A stretch of 64,000 bases of DNA from Eretmocerus hayati (GCA_029851415.1 CM056741.1:176311021-176375020); one strand, 5' to 3'; counted from the stretch's first letter, positions 24,311 to 36,574 are shown. Numbers and translations are program-made. Notes: generated from the sequence alone by a model not told the origin.

Positions 24311-24658
24311 ATGGCCAATATTAAGATGGGGCCAGAATCTTTGGTTTCAAAAGAAATCGTCATTTGCAAGGCTTTATCACGAAAAATTACTAATTCTAGA
24401 GTTTTTGAAGTTTTTTTTTATCACAAAAAAGGCATTATCATTTCAAATTTTTGGAAAATTGAATACTCTCAGAGGTGTCAAATTGATACCTATAGTTTTG
24501 GAGAATATTTCTTTGAACACGCGTCACCAGTTTTTATTAAATTATCTAATGGATTCCGCCAGGGATATGAATCATTGAGATTGAATCTGTATCAAATTAG
24601 ATACATTCCGGTGCTCACAGATATCATACACGATCTCATGAAAACAAATTCCATCTAA
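24311..24658 (+). CDS. Hypothetical 115-residue frame, possibly not a gene
   Basis: An ATG-initiated frame of 115 codons with a canonical AATAAA seven bases after the stop (about 24665). Its composition is hydrophobic and basic, rich in Ile, Phe and Lys, as any long AT-rich frame would be. There is no signal peptide or motif I recognise, and no homologous frame elsewhere in the window. The nearby poly(A) signal is the only support beyond length. A chance frame is about as likely. Confidence 0.18.
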   Translation: MANIKMGPESLVSKEIVICKALSRKITNSRVFEVFFYHKKGIIISNFWKIEYSQRCQIDTYSFGEYFFEHASPVFIKLSNGFRQGYESLRLNLYQIRYIPVLTDIIHDLMKTNSI

Positions 24659-24659
24659 A

Positions 24660-26097
24660 TTTGAAATAAAACTTTGAATTACAAATGATTCCGTTTGAGA
24701 GGGAAAACTATGACTATGGTAAATAGATAACAACGTCTGCTATCGTCATTATGAGAAATAATAGTGTTAAAGTGGACTTGCCCCGTGTGTATTTTTTTTT
24801 TTTTTTATTAACACACTTGCTAGAGGTAAACAAGCATTTGAATCACTTTCCTCAACGATATTCGGAACTTTGAATGCTATCTTATTTCGTTTTCGAGATA
24901 CATACAGGTGAAATTCTTACATTAAGAATTAAATTGTCATCGAGTGGAAGAAATTTTGAGAATAGAAAAAATTGTATATTCTTACCTTAAGTTACTCCAA
25001 TATTTCGTTTAAGTTCTGACTGTTTCCCAAATTCCTATTTTGAAAATCTTGATACTCGTTCGACACTCAACTCTGTATGAAGTGTAATTACTCGGAACGA
25101 TCAGTGTCTTGAAAAACAAACTATATCTAGTCTGCTTCACCAAAATGAGTAAATCGAGATCCAAATTAAGTCCGGATCCGCACGTCAGAGTTCATATCTC
25201 AGAAATTCCACAGTAGCATCACAGAGCACAAGTGCGTAAGTACCGCTCAAACGCAACAAAAAATTCTCAAACCTCGTATATTTTCTTATATCTTCAACAC
25301 TGTATATATTTAAAACCGATCCAAGCCTAAAATTCAATTTCCCAACACTGATTATTCAAATTAACTGGCAGAAGCTGTCAATACACACTCGGCTATTCAT
25401 GAGAAAATTTCATATTTCCGGTCAATATGTGCTTAGATCCGACTACTACACTACTACTAGTACTACTACTACTACTACTAATATAACTCAGAGAGTTTGA
25501 CCGATCCGCACGACGGCACCGAAGAGACTCAAGTGTATCCGTCGATTGCTCGGTCTCATATATAGCCTTTATGGTTCGATTGGCGCTCGATTGGTTACCG
25601 ATCTACATGTGTCTGGACACGCTGAAAACTCACCTGTTGGCGCGTTATACTCTGATGATGCTGTTACACTGAATCCCCGCTGCTCTTCTCTCTTTATACT
25701 TTGTATGTGTGTAAGTATGTATGAATGATACGTGAAATCACCGTTGAGATTGAAATACACGAGGCTATATTTGCTTATATATACCGCAAGACTTATGACT
25801 TTAGAGTGATACGATGGATATCCTAGTTTGTGATAAGTACTTGGTATTCGCATAAAGACTCTTCCTGCTCTGAGACCCGCTTAATTACACTATGTTTGGA
25901 CAATTTTGGGTAAATGATGTGCTAAAACTTGAATTTTTTTGTTTTGTTATGAATGCGGGAGTCGGAAATGTCTCAATTAAAATCCAACTCGTGACCTTGG
26001 CGTTTGGTGATTTTTGAATTTGCCGCCTTTTTTTCAAGCGTCACGTGCGGCGAATAGTTCATTCACTGTCCAACGTTTTGGTATATAGCATGTTTAT
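24660..26097. other. Intergenic, with a microsatellite
   Basis: No supported gene. It contains an A/T run near 24790-24808 and a CTA trinucleotide tract at 25442-25483. The stretch 25500-25860 has short frames on both strands that I cannot tell from chance. Confidence 0.4.
25442..25483. repeat. (CTA)n microsatellite
   Basis: Fourteen or so consecutive ACT/CTA triplets with one interruption (ACTAGTACTA) near the middle. Confidence 0.9.
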
Positions 26098-26860
26098 GTA
26101 TGAGTAATTCTGGAGCATTTTCTGGACAAAACCGTCACCAGGGAAGTCTGGGAAAAATTAAGAAAATTTTTCCCGGGTGAGTGATATTGTGAATTAGTAC
26201 CAATTTTTCTTTCAGATTTTTTTGATACATCTGTGGACCCTAGGGCCTTGAAAAGGGCCTTCCAAGACCCGTTTTAAGTCCATTCTTAAAGAAAACACAG
26301 CTTCATCGGAATTCAAATTTTTTTAACGTTATCTTGGGCGCATTTTTTCGTTGATGCGTGTACTCTTTACCGATCATTGACCCTGGTGACTTCTAAGAGA
26401 ATTTTAGCGATTTTCACTCTATCTTTTGAATGACCTGGCTCTAGTTGGAGGAAGAACCGACTTTTACCAGTGGATCAATTGAAAGTTTTTTCGAGACCTT
26501 CAAAATGATCACTGGCGAGTGTCGATTATCACCTTTCGAGTTTAGAGATAGCTCGTCCAGAAGATAACGAGAAAACTGCAAAAATTTACTCTCAGTAAAT
26601 AGCTCCCAGAAATCATCAGAGTCAATGATCGGTTCTGGACAATTCTCTTTTTGAAAGCTGCTCACATTTACGAGAAAGATGTGCCTAAGTACATACATAA
26701 AAAAAGATGGAATTTTGCCGAAGATATGATTTTTACAAAGTAGGCCAAAGAGGTCCTAAAATAGCCCTTTCGAGAACTCCGAGTCCCACGAGAGGGGGGG
26801 GGAGGAGGGCTGAAAATTTGTTTTGTGCTAACTCAGCATACCATCAACCGGAGTTAATTT
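26098..26860. repeat. Dispersed repeat family with GTCACCAGGG end, copy 1
   Basis: The start GAGTAATTCTGG...CCGTCACCAGGG resembles the ends of the element at 45650-47405. The block from about 26440, including TTTACTCTCAGTAAATAGCT and GGTTCTGGACAATT, recurs in the same orientation at about 46960-47140 and 54170-54350. Non-coding. The right end fades out in a G-rich run near 26800. Confidence 0.6.
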
Positions 26861-28089
26861 GAATTGTTTCTGAAAATTTTGCTTGTAATTTTCGTATGAT
26901 TTCTATGATTTACATCAGAAGGACATTGTATCTCGGGTCAATACAAAGCATATTGTCTCAGCTTTCAATTGCACCGCAATAGAGTCCAATTGGATGTTCT
27001 TGACAGAAGCTATTAGCATTTTAGACCCCCTGGTTGGGGTAACTTTGAGCACTAGGTTAGTTGAACGTGAGACCCTCGATAACGAATACGGTTTAATGAT
27101 CTCTGTTCATCTCTATGATATGAAAACTCCATGTGATATATTACCTTTGCACTCAGAAAACATATTCCTAACTCATTTCGAGTTTCCTGAAGTTGGGACA
27201 AAAGCTCAAACAATGAATGAGAAGTTTCCAGAAACCATTTGGAATGTGATTACAATCTACATTTAGATTGAAAAACTTACTCCCACAAAATTCTAATTTA
27301 ATAAAAAAAGTTCTGTTCTTCATGCATAACTAGCATCATTGCCGCACTCGCTACCGCTCGTTCGGCTTGTAAATGTCCTTGATAAGTCAGAGGCCCCTGA
27401 AGTGCTTTTGTAGTTTAATAATGATGGTTGTAAAATGATGATTGGTGTTTGTTCCAACATGCCTGGTAGAACTTTTCCATGAAGTTTGCAAAAATGGTAT
27501 TATCTTGAGTTATACCTGCTGAGAGATATATAGAATTAAAAAATTCGAATACATTGTTCTCAATTTTCGAAATGGCTGTCTTGGGTAAATTGAAGGCCCG
27601 AACTATCAACACTGGTATTAATCACACTCAGCCCATGGCGACTGCACCATTGACTTCAGGTAGTACTAGCGGTACTAGAATTGACGTTCAGAAAATTACG
27701 AAAGTTGGCATAATTGTAGATTAGAACCTTTAAGTGCTTGAGTTAAAATTTCAGAAGCCTTCAGTACCGGAGAAAAAAGTTCTGAACGTTTTTGTAGAAG
27801 TCGTTTAACACGGCGGCTTATGGAAGATCACGAGTACAGTGATATCTGACGTTCAGATTTTCATGAGAATGGAAACACAGAAGAAAGAATGCACAAAAAT
27901 CACTTAGCAGCAATCAGATTGATGATTCAGTGCCTATGAAGAGAGTTCTAAAGACAAATGTAGCTTCTTTTGGCCGTTCCGGGGTTTTGTTGTCGTCTGC
28001 TGCGCGCATTCGGTATACCTATATCGCGGGCGAAAGAGAGTCAAACGCGGGCATATTCCGCACTTGACTCATCCAGTACCGCTTGTACT
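26861..28089. other. Intergenic, no gene seen
   Basis: Short frames only, including a 90-codon plus-strand frame at 26994-27266 that begins with TTG rather than ATG in its first codon context and has no recognisable motif. No RNA gene or clear terminal repeat. Confidence 0.35.
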
Positions 28090-28500
28090 ACCTTAACAGT
28101 GCTCTCTAGCTGTTTTCAGCGCCATCTTGCGGTCAGATTGGTTTAACTGTAAATATTAAATAAACCAATTGACGTAGAACAGCTTGCAATATACTGCCAC
28201 CTGCGGGGAATTTTCCTGCAATTTTTAAAAAAAAATTCATCGAGATCGGTGCAAAATTCAGCTCACAAAGTTGCGGGAATTTTTGTATAGTTTTGTTGAG
28301 TTTTTCCCGCAAATTTGTGGGCTCAATTCTGCACCGATCTCGATGAAACTTTTTTCAAATTCGCAGAAAAATATTCTACAGGTGGCGGTATAATTGGTCT
28401 CCTGCATCTTTGTTTTTAAAAATTATTATTGGCAATATACCAATTTGGCCGCTAGAGGCGCCACCGTAGCGTTTTAAAAGGTAGAGAGCACTCTTAACCC
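28090..28500. repeat. Foldback MITE, about 410 bp
   Basis: Ends AACAGTGCTCTCTA and TAGAGAGCACTCTTAA face each other. The arms continue with GCGCCATCTTGCGG against CCGCTAGAGGCGCCAC, TGCCACCTGCGGG against CAGGTGGCGG, and TCATCGAGATCGGTGCA against TGCACCGATCTCGATGA around a loop near 28295. It has no coding capacity. Confidence 0.75.
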
Positions 28501-28544
28501 TCGGGTGACCACGGAGTATTAATGGCAGTGTCGGAGATTTTACT

Positions 28545-28985
28545 GATGAGCTAGTTTTAATTAGACCGAACTAAGCCGAATTAGACAAAACTAGATCGCA
28601 GTAGACCGAACTATATCGAACTGAACCTAACTACACCGATCATGACCGAGCTGGTCCAAAGTAGCTCAAACTAGATCGAACTACGACGAATTGGGCCGAG
28701 CTGGACTCGAACTAGACTGAATTAGACTCATTCAGAAAGAACTAGACCCAACTAAAAAAAACTACATCGGACTAGACCACACTATTTTAAACTAGACCGA
28801 ATTAGACCGTTCTAGACTAACCTACACTCAATTTGACCAAAGTAAACCGAATGAGACCGATCTAGACCCAAATATACCCCACTTCACCGAACTATACCGA
28901 ATGAGACCCAGCTAGACCGAGTAAGACCAGATAAAACTTAACCAGACCGTGCTCGAACGAACTACACTGAATTAGACCAGACAAG
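28545..28985. repeat. Minisatellite array 1, AACTAGACCG type
   Basis: Dozens of degenerate copies of a unit about 10-11 bases long, AACTAGACCG or AATTAGACCG, some fused (AACTAGATCGAACTA). Sequence outside the array on either side lacks the motif. Confidence 0.85.
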
Positions 28986-29009
28986 TTGGACGAGATTCCA
29001 GCATCTTTA

Positions 29010-29335
29010 TTCCCAGTGCCACATCTCGTTCCTCATAGCTCGTTCCTCACAACCCGTTCCTCATACGACGTTCATCACGACTCGTTTCTCATGACTCGCT
29101 CGTCATAACTCGTTCCTCATAACTCATTCCTCATGACTCATTCCTCATAACTCGTTTCTCATGACTCATTCCTTCTGACTCATTCCTCATAACTCGTTCC
29201 AGATGAATCGCTCGTCACAACTCGTTTCTCAAAACTCAGTCCTCATAACTCGTCCTTCATAACTCGTTACTCATAACTCACTCCTCATAACTCTTTCCAC
29301 ATAACTCGTTCCTCACACCTTATCCCTCAAATCTC
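29010..29335. repeat. Minisatellite array 2, CTCATAACTCGTTC type
   Basis: About 22 copies of a 14-base unit CTCATAACTCGTTC with variants such as CTCATGACTCATTC. It begins 25 bases after array 1 ends. Confidence 0.9.
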
Positions 29336-29339
29336 ATTC

Positions 29340-29455
29340 ACTCACTTACCATCGGTCCACTCATCCATCCATCCACCCGACCACTAACTCATTCACCCAC
29401 CCACCCATCGACCCACACACCCACCCATCGACCCACACATGACCCATACGGCCAT
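29340..29455. repeat. Minisatellite array 3, CCATCCACC/CACCCACC type
   Basis: CCAYCC-based repeats, with a longer period CACCCATCGACCCACACAC seen twice. It adjoins array 2 directly. Confidence 0.85.
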
Positions 29456-29469
29456 CCATCACACTTCAT

Positions 29470-31422
29470 CCCCTCGACATAGGCAACCCGATACGCAAGA
29501 TGCTGATGGACAAATTTTGGCTGGGCGTTTAACTATTTTATTTATTGAACGAGTCAGGTACAGCATTTTGAAAAGCAAATAATCGCAACCACAAATCTCA
29601 AAATTGAGAATCACCGATCTACAAGAACTAATTTGTATGATATAGAGTTAGTCCGGTTCTCGAGTGACCATGGTTTTTTTTATGTGTTCAAAGTTACCCC
29701 ATTCCTCAATTGAGCCAGGGTGGAAATAGTGATGGATTCTTAATTCAAGATATCTCGATATGGATCAATGAAATCTAGCGCGCGCCATTGACTTGGATTC
29801 GCCATGGAAATGCTTGAACAAAACCAATTGTTTGATTGAAAATTTTTTCTCGCTCCAATAGCCTTCAAAACATTTTGTTCTCAACTCACTTACAGCTGGT
29901 AGGGGCTTCCACAACGGTGCAAAATGTTGTACTCGTATGCCACTATCGAGCAAATTAGTTTTAATAGAACCCTTGCACATCCCTACTTTGCTGATTTCGA
30001 GAATCGAAAACTTGTACCACCAGTGTTCTAACTTACTCCGTCTGTTCAAATTAACCTCGGTTGACGGTAGTGCTAACTGGGAAAATTCCTTCTAATTTCT
30101 TCTCAGACCCCAGACCCCCCCCCCTCCCTCCTGGTCACGATTTTGTCCAACTTGCTCAAGAATTACTTTTATATATACATATAGACTACCGGTCAAACTG
30201 TCCAGACAATGTAGATATACAAAAACAAAAGGATTGCAAATTTTCGGCGAACACGAGATATTTGAGAGACTCGATGACGCGGAATACTCGAAAGGCTCAT
30301 TTGATATGCGGTTGTGAGTAGAGTAGAGAGCTGATTGCGAATTCGAAACTGCGCGTGTCTGAATTAAGCATCATCCCCGTTGCACTGCATCGTGGTTTTT
30401 ATACAATATATACATAACATTGGAGTAACGCTACGCATCTTTACTGAAATCGGGAAACACGTGTATAGACGCTAGACAAAGTGTACACTGATGGAATACA
30501 AATTTTTGAATTGATGGGTTGCCGGTACACCCAAACAAAAAACTTCTCATCTCAGTATACCTGGCACAAAGAATTTGCTTATCCGCAAAAGACGCGCGTT
30601 CGTGGTGAATCAGATGGGTTAACAATGAGCAAATTACGCTTGGGTCATTGTCATCTGCACATCAGCTTTCAGAAAAATTTCATGAATTAGAAACTGATTT
30701 TTTCCTTCGAGTGTTCGAGTGTTATCAATGAAAAATGGATCATTTTCATGATGAATCAAGTGCATTTTATTTAGTCCAATTCATCTTCTAGCAATCCAAG
30801 AATCATCAATTTTTTCCAAGTTGAGAATCGACTCATTATGAGTAAATCATTGTATTCAGATTAGGGACAAACAAGACTTCGATAGTCTACCAAAGGATTT
30901 GAAGTGAGAAATTCGTGGAGACTTATTTCGAAGTATAAATGTGAACGACTGTAAACACTGCAATCAATAACCTGTTATTACAGTAATGTGAATGAATGAT
31001 GTTAATGATAATGATGATTCTATTATTATAGTAGAAACAAGAAGAAAATTGGGAAGAGATACTTTTTTCTCAAGTGATCAGCCCTTTCAGCACCTGTTCT
31101 ACTTCGGCACATGGAAAAATTTTTTTGTTTTATCAAAAAACGTTATTTGATACAGAACTAAGTGGATAAAATGAATTTAAGGATTTTCAAAATTTTTGTC
31201 CTTCATTTCGAGCAAGTGCGCAAGAGTAGACACCGGTATGAGTCTTGTGGAATTTTGATCTTCAAACGCTCGAGTGGTTCTCTGAATTTCCTCAAATTTT
31301 CCTTGGATCTGCATCAAAATTATCACCAATCCATTGTTACCTTATATGTCATCAATTATAGAGATGGGTGATGAAAGAATCAAATGAGTATTTCAAATGA
31401 TTTGTTATCCTCCTTTGTACAT
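29470..31422. other. Intergenic, no gene seen
   Basis: Short frames only. A C-rich run (CCCCCCCCCCTCCCTCC) lies near 30115-30132. Three or four paired ATG frames near 30430-30690 overlap on both strands and look like chance. Confidence 0.35.
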
Positions 31423-32606
31423 ATATGAGTGATTCCGCCGAAAGTGGGATTTTTTGGGCCAAAATCGTCACCAGGAGTGATTTGGGTCAAAATAGTACAT
31501 TTCGATACAAGGGCGTAAAACATTTTATTCGCGTCCGAGTGATGGGTTTCCGGCCCGAGCCGAAGGCGAGGGTCGGAATCATCACGAGGATGCGAATAAT
31601 AGGTTTTACGCCCATGTATCTAACTATACTTTTCGATAAACTGTGAGTGAAAATCGACAAACTGTGCGCAAAGTGCACTTTTACGCACAGTGTATCGAAA
31701 AATTATTTCAGCCCCAGACGAGTTCCAGTGGCTCGTAGCAGTTGATTTCCACTTGTTTTGGCACAAAAAAGAAGTACCTAAAGCTATATAGCTCAAAAAT
31801 GAAGCCGGACAAAGATATGTCGAGTTTAAGGGGTGACAGGGGGGGGGGGGGGGACGGGAAGGACAGGAACGGAAAGGACATTTTGCCACTAAAATTATTC
31901 CCACGACTCGACGACCAATCGTAGACTCTTTTTCGCTTATATTTCCTCTAATGCAACCAAATAGTTCAAGAAAATGTGTTCCACCAAGCGATACAGCGTG
32001 TTGGGGCGGAGCACAACATGGGGACGGAATTGACCGAAAATTTTGTACGCCATTTGGAAAACACGTTTATGTGGTGCACTCGGCCGCGGATTCGAGTTTT
32101 CGGTTTATGTCACGCAAGAATTAGGTGTATTTGGGTATCTGGAGATCAACCTCATTGATTAGAAAGGCTCAGTAGACTATCGGGAACTTTGCCGAGCTAA
32201 TTAGTGCTGTGCAAGCAGTTTTGATGCAAATCCGTCTCCAAAACGTCGGATGTCCGAGTGAGAGTTGAGGGCTTAATTTGTTCACGCAAAGTGGTGAAAT
32301 ATGTTGTTTCAAGTATTACAAATTGAAGTGCAAAGTTACATGTATGGGTTTTTGACTCCTCATATATGCCGCACTCAAACCAAAAGTTTAAGTCCGGTCT
32401 ACAACAGGGAACGGAATTGACATTTCGGCCCTTCCTGAGGCACTAAAAATTACGGGAACGTCAGAATCGACTCAAAAAATATCAACATAGTTGCGCACCA
32501 ATAGAATACACTCTAGAAAATTGCTACAGCGCACATTCCAACCCATAGAAACTTGAAGGAACATGGAACACGGAAAATCCCAATTTCGGCGGAATCACTG
32601 ATATAC
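31423..32606. repeat. Inverted-repeat element with GTGATTCCGCC ends, copy 2 (interrupted)
   Basis: The left end TGAGTGATTCCGCCGAAAG faces TTTCGGCGGAATCACTGAT at the right. The interior follows copy 1 (16764-17527) block by block, except that 31495-31703 is an inserted element. A run of about 15 G near 31839 replaces the GGAGGGGAC of copy 1. Confidence 0.8.
31495..31703. mobile_element. CGATACA-family element inserted in another repeat, 209 bp, TA duplication
   Basis: TA stands at 31493-31494 and again at 31704-31705. The ends are GTACATTTCGATACAAGGGC and, inverted, ATTTTTCGATACACTGTGCG. Removing the insert and one TA rejoins GGGTCAAAA to TTTCAGCCCC, which matches the uninterrupted copy near 16830-16855. 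TA duplication and size fit a Tc1/mariner-type non-autonomous element; the superfamily is an inference. Confidence 0.8.
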
Positions 32607-33757
32607 ACATCTATCAAGATAGTGATACGTAAAAAGATTCAAAAATTTATTACATAACATAATGTTCATGTTCTGCCTAACCACATATCGATACGGTTGC
32701 ACCCCCCATACAAACCCCATGATATCAGATCGTTGAGTTTTTGATGAATTATTGTGCTTTACTCGAACCTACTTTTGGAACATTTTGATTCATGAGTAAG
32801 AGATAGTCTATGAGTACAGGGGTCTTGGACATCAAATGCTTACTTTCATGGAAGTCACGCTGAGCTTAAGGGTTAATTTTTGCTGTGATTGAATGTTGTT
32901 TGGTCATCTGAATACTCATGAATATCCGAAATCTCAGAGTAATTCTAGCCAAATATCAACAAAATTATACACTTTTCGCGCAAAGCCTCAGATGGTGTTA
33001 TGTAGGTATCTACATAACACCATACGTTTATTATTACCATAAAGCCCAAATTATATTCCAAAAAAGAATACTGATGAGGTGTCTGATAGTTATCCCACAC
33101 AGTTTCATCAAATTTCTGTATGTTGTATCAACAATGTTGATCAATAAAAGGTACAAAACTTGCTGGAAATTATCTTAGATCGATCATCTCTTGATCGCTT
33201 GCTTGTGTACAGGAGAGACATTCAGTAGATTGGTTAGAAAAAAATCTCAGAACTGGCTCAAGTCAGAAGTATTTTTGGAACAATTTCTAGTGCAAAGCAG
33301 ACGTCAATACCTCGAGATACAGACTGAGTTTTCCTAATATTTTCGAATACAGAAGATTTCTATGTAGAGCGCATCTGGCCCCACAAAATTGGTGTATGAT
33401 TACTTTGGAACTAGGAGATAAAATGAGGAAATCTGAAGAAATCGAAAAAATGTTATCCAGTAAGGTATCGAAGAAAGTGTTGCTCGTAGTTAATAATTTG
33501 CTAGAATATAATGTTTGCTTTATTCGGATCAAAAATACATGAATGATCATTCGGATACATCTAAGTGATTTTATAGTTTTTACAAGTAAAAGTATTGACG
33601 TTTTTGAATTCAAAGTGAAAAGGATTATGGTAAAAATATAGTAAGTAAACCCTGACACGAGGGGTATGCCACTGCGTCGCTCGGTGTCGCTCGGTTGCCA
33701 GTCACCGCTGTTCGCTGCTGTACGTTGCTGTTCACGGCTGTACGGCCTAATATCCAA
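32607..33757. other. Intergenic, no gene seen
   Basis: AT-rich until about 33655, where a GC-rich stretch with CTGTTCGCTGCTGTACG triplets leads into the foldback element. The long minus-strand frame 33287-33829 spans that composition change and is not credible as a gene. Confidence 0.35.
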
Positions 33758-33765
33758 AGGGAGGT
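33758..33765. other. Left target-site duplication AGGGAGGT
   Basis: AGGGAGGT lies directly before the first base of the foldback element and is repeated exactly at 36241-36248. Confidence 0.9.
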
Positions 33766-36240
33766 ACGGAAGCGTGTAGAGACCAAAAGTTCCGCCAGGT
33801 GGCGAAGCTGCGGAGTGCATGTTTTGCATTTCTCCGCGCCCGCTTTTGGCGGAGATTCGTCTCCGCGCCCGCCGATCGCGGGATTTTTGTCATAAAAAAA
33901 AAAGTTGTCAAAATCAACAGAGCAGTTGAGAGTGCGCTATTTTAGGCTGCTGGTGCCATTGCAGACCGGGCCAGGTAGATCCAGGTCGCAATTTATGGGA
34001 GAGGAGAGAGTCGAGGAGAGCGTCGTCACCGTCGTCGTGTGCAGCACCAGGGCATCAACAGGACGACGACGGCGTACCCGGGTCGTCTGCTTCGATGGTG
34101 CACCTGGATTCTGTGGCAGTGGTTTGGGGTTAGGTGTCGGTTCTACGTGCATCCTCGACTCTCGACCTCGACTTCTAGGTGGCGAGGACCCTGGAACACC
34201 AGGAGTCCGCAGTTGGTTCTCTTGATGATTCATGTGTTTCAGGAATCCAGATGCCATCGACCTGGCCTCCGTCATCTCATGCATGACTTTATGTCATGTG
34301 AAAAGATGAATTTTTTTCATATCTCTGTTATTTTTGTGTATTGTGTGAGAATACTCAATTTCTATTCTTTGAGTAGAGGAATATGAGCTTAGAATGATGA
34401 ATGACATGTTTTCAAGTTCTAATTCTCTGCTCGATATCAATTGAGTATGCCCTAGTTGAGTAGAGCTCAAGTCGTGGATGAAAAAGATCTCACAGAGTGA
34501 ATCATGTTCCTTACGGTCCAGTGCCTATGGCTTTATTTTATACTTCTTCATTTTCTCCTCCATTAATTTACTCCATCACCAAAAATTTTCAACAGCAATT
34601 TCCAATTATATCATGACTCTATCATCACAGCGTTATGTTTTATATTAGTTGAATAAGTTGTGGCGCTGAGCTCAGGATTCATTTCACCTTTTGTAAGCTG
34701 CACTGGATAGATTTAATCAGAAGCTTATAATTATTCATGATTATAAGCTTCCATGCGTCATGCATAACAGAATGGTTCTGGCAACAGAGCTTTTGAGAAC
34801 TAATTTGGTAATATTTTGTTACTCCATACAGAATAATCAGGGGCTTGCTTAACTTCACCGGTTTTTCAGGAGACTTCCCTCACACATTGACAGGAGAAAA
34901 GATATGAATACATAGGATTTATAGTTTTCAAACTCCAGCTTATTTCATTACTCTCCGAGATCCAGTTGATATGTTATTAATCTTCCTTCTGGTTACCATC
35001 TGATAAGATTCCTTTGCAGCTAATTCAAGGCAAGAGATGTTCCTATTCCTAATCTAATATTGACATGTAGGAAGTATAGCAGAATGTGAATACATAATAA
35101 TTGTAAGAAACAAACCAATTAGCTACGAATAATCAGGCATGATTCCTATTGCCAAGTCAACCACTCTGATTATTCTGTATGGAGTAACAAAATATTACCA
35201 AATTAGTTCTCAAAAGCTCTGTTGCCAGAACCATTCTGTTATGCATGACGCATGGAAGCTTATAATCATGAATAATTATAAGCTTCTGATTAAATCTATC
35301 CAGTGCAGCTTACAAAAGGTGAAATGAATCCTGAGCTCAGCGCCACAACTTATTCAACTAATATAAAACATAACGCTGTGATGATAGAGTCATGATATAA
35401 TTGGAAATTGCTGTTGAAAATTTTTGGTGATGGAGTAAATTAATGGAGGAGAAAATGAAGAAGTATAAAATAAAGCCATAGGCACTGGACCGTAAGGAAC
35501 ATGATTCACTCTGTGAGATCTTTTTCATCCACGACTTGAGCTCTACTCAACTAGGGCGTACTCAATTGATATCGAGCAGAGAATTAGAACTTGAAAACAT
35601 GTCATTCATCATTCTAAGCTCATATTCCTCTACTCAAAGAATAGAAATTGAGTATTCTCACACAATACACAAAAATAACAGAGATATGAAAAAAATTCAT
35701 CTTTTCACATGACATAAAGTCATGCATGAGATGACGGAGGCCAGGTCGATGGCATCTTGATTCCTGAAACACATGAATCATCAAGAGGACCAACTGCGGA
35801 CTCCTGGTGTTCCAGGGTCCTCGCCACCTAGAAGTCGAGGTCGAGAGTCGAGGATGCACGTAGAACCGACACCTAACCCCAAACCACTGCCACAGAATCC
35901 AGGTGCACCATCGAAGCAGACGACCCGGGTACGCCGTCGTCGTCCTGTTGACGTCCTGGTGCTGCACACGACGACGGTGACGACGCTCTCCTCGACTCTC
36001 TCCTCTCCCATAAATTGCGACCTGGATCTACCTGGCCCGGTCTGCAATGGCACCAGCAGCCTAAAATAGCGCACCCTCAACTGCTCTGTTGATTTTGACA
36101 ACTTTTTTTTTTATGACAAAAATCCCGCGATCGGCGGGCGCGGAGACGAATCTCCGCCAAAAGCGGGCGCGGAGAAATGCAAAACATGCACTCCGCAGCT
36201 TCGCCACCTGGCGGAACTTTTGGTCTCTACACGCTTCCGT
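33766..36240. mobile_element. 2475-bp foldback transposon with 1075-bp arms
   Basis: The arms 33766-34840 and 35166-36240 are near-identical inverted copies. Every arm position pairs at a coordinate sum of 70006, so there is no net insertion or deletion. Only a handful of substitutions show (GGCATC against GACGTC near 34050/35955, for example). The ends are ACGGAAGCGTGTAGAGACC and its inverse, and both flanks carry AGGGAGGT. The outer 500 bases of each arm are GC-rich, with a 10-base A run. The 325-base centre is AT-rich and unpaired. Mirror-image frames of 106 and 115 codons occur in both arms but start with non-ATG codons or overlap antisense, so I do not call them genes. The 8-bp duplication fits hAT or P superfamilies; Galileo-type P elements also have very long arms. 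The family is undetermined. Confidence 0.93.
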
Positions 36241-36248
36241 AGGGAGGT
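36241..36248. other. Right target-site duplication AGGGAGGT
   Basis: Exact repeat of 33758-33765, directly after the last base of the foldback element. Confidence 0.9.
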
Positions 36249-36574
36249 GAACGGCGGCCCGCAGGGTAAACTGACGGCGAGTGACGAGCGAACAGCAGCG
36301 AACAGCAGTTGTACAGCACTGCACAGCAGTGCACAGCGCTGTTCGCCGAGTCGGCTCGCCGCGGCGGCACTCTATAGTTTGTGCTGTTTTGTTCACTCGA
36401 TGAAATGATTATTTAATAATTATTTCAGATGGATATTTTCATTTGGGGATCAATAAGAGTCCGTAAATAACAAAGTCGGTCCTTTAATTTACCCGTAAAC
36501 TAAACGGATAATTTCCAAATCCCAAGCCCCTCATGGGGGGCCGACGACCATGAGGAACATTTGAACACCAATGG

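Noticed and set aside
28545..29455. CRISPR-like array
   Set aside because: Units are contiguous and degenerate with no unique spacers. These are eukaryotic minisatellites.
33287..33829. 180-codon minus-strand frame
   Set aside because: It runs from GC-rich sequence inside the foldback arm across the insertion boundary into AT-rich flank. A frame that crosses a target duplication is not a gene of either part.
33905..34386. 106- and 115-codon frames, mirrored at 35620-36101
   Set aside because: They are the same sequence read in the two foldback arms, overlap antisense frames of equal length, and their coding look comes from GC-rich triplet repeats.
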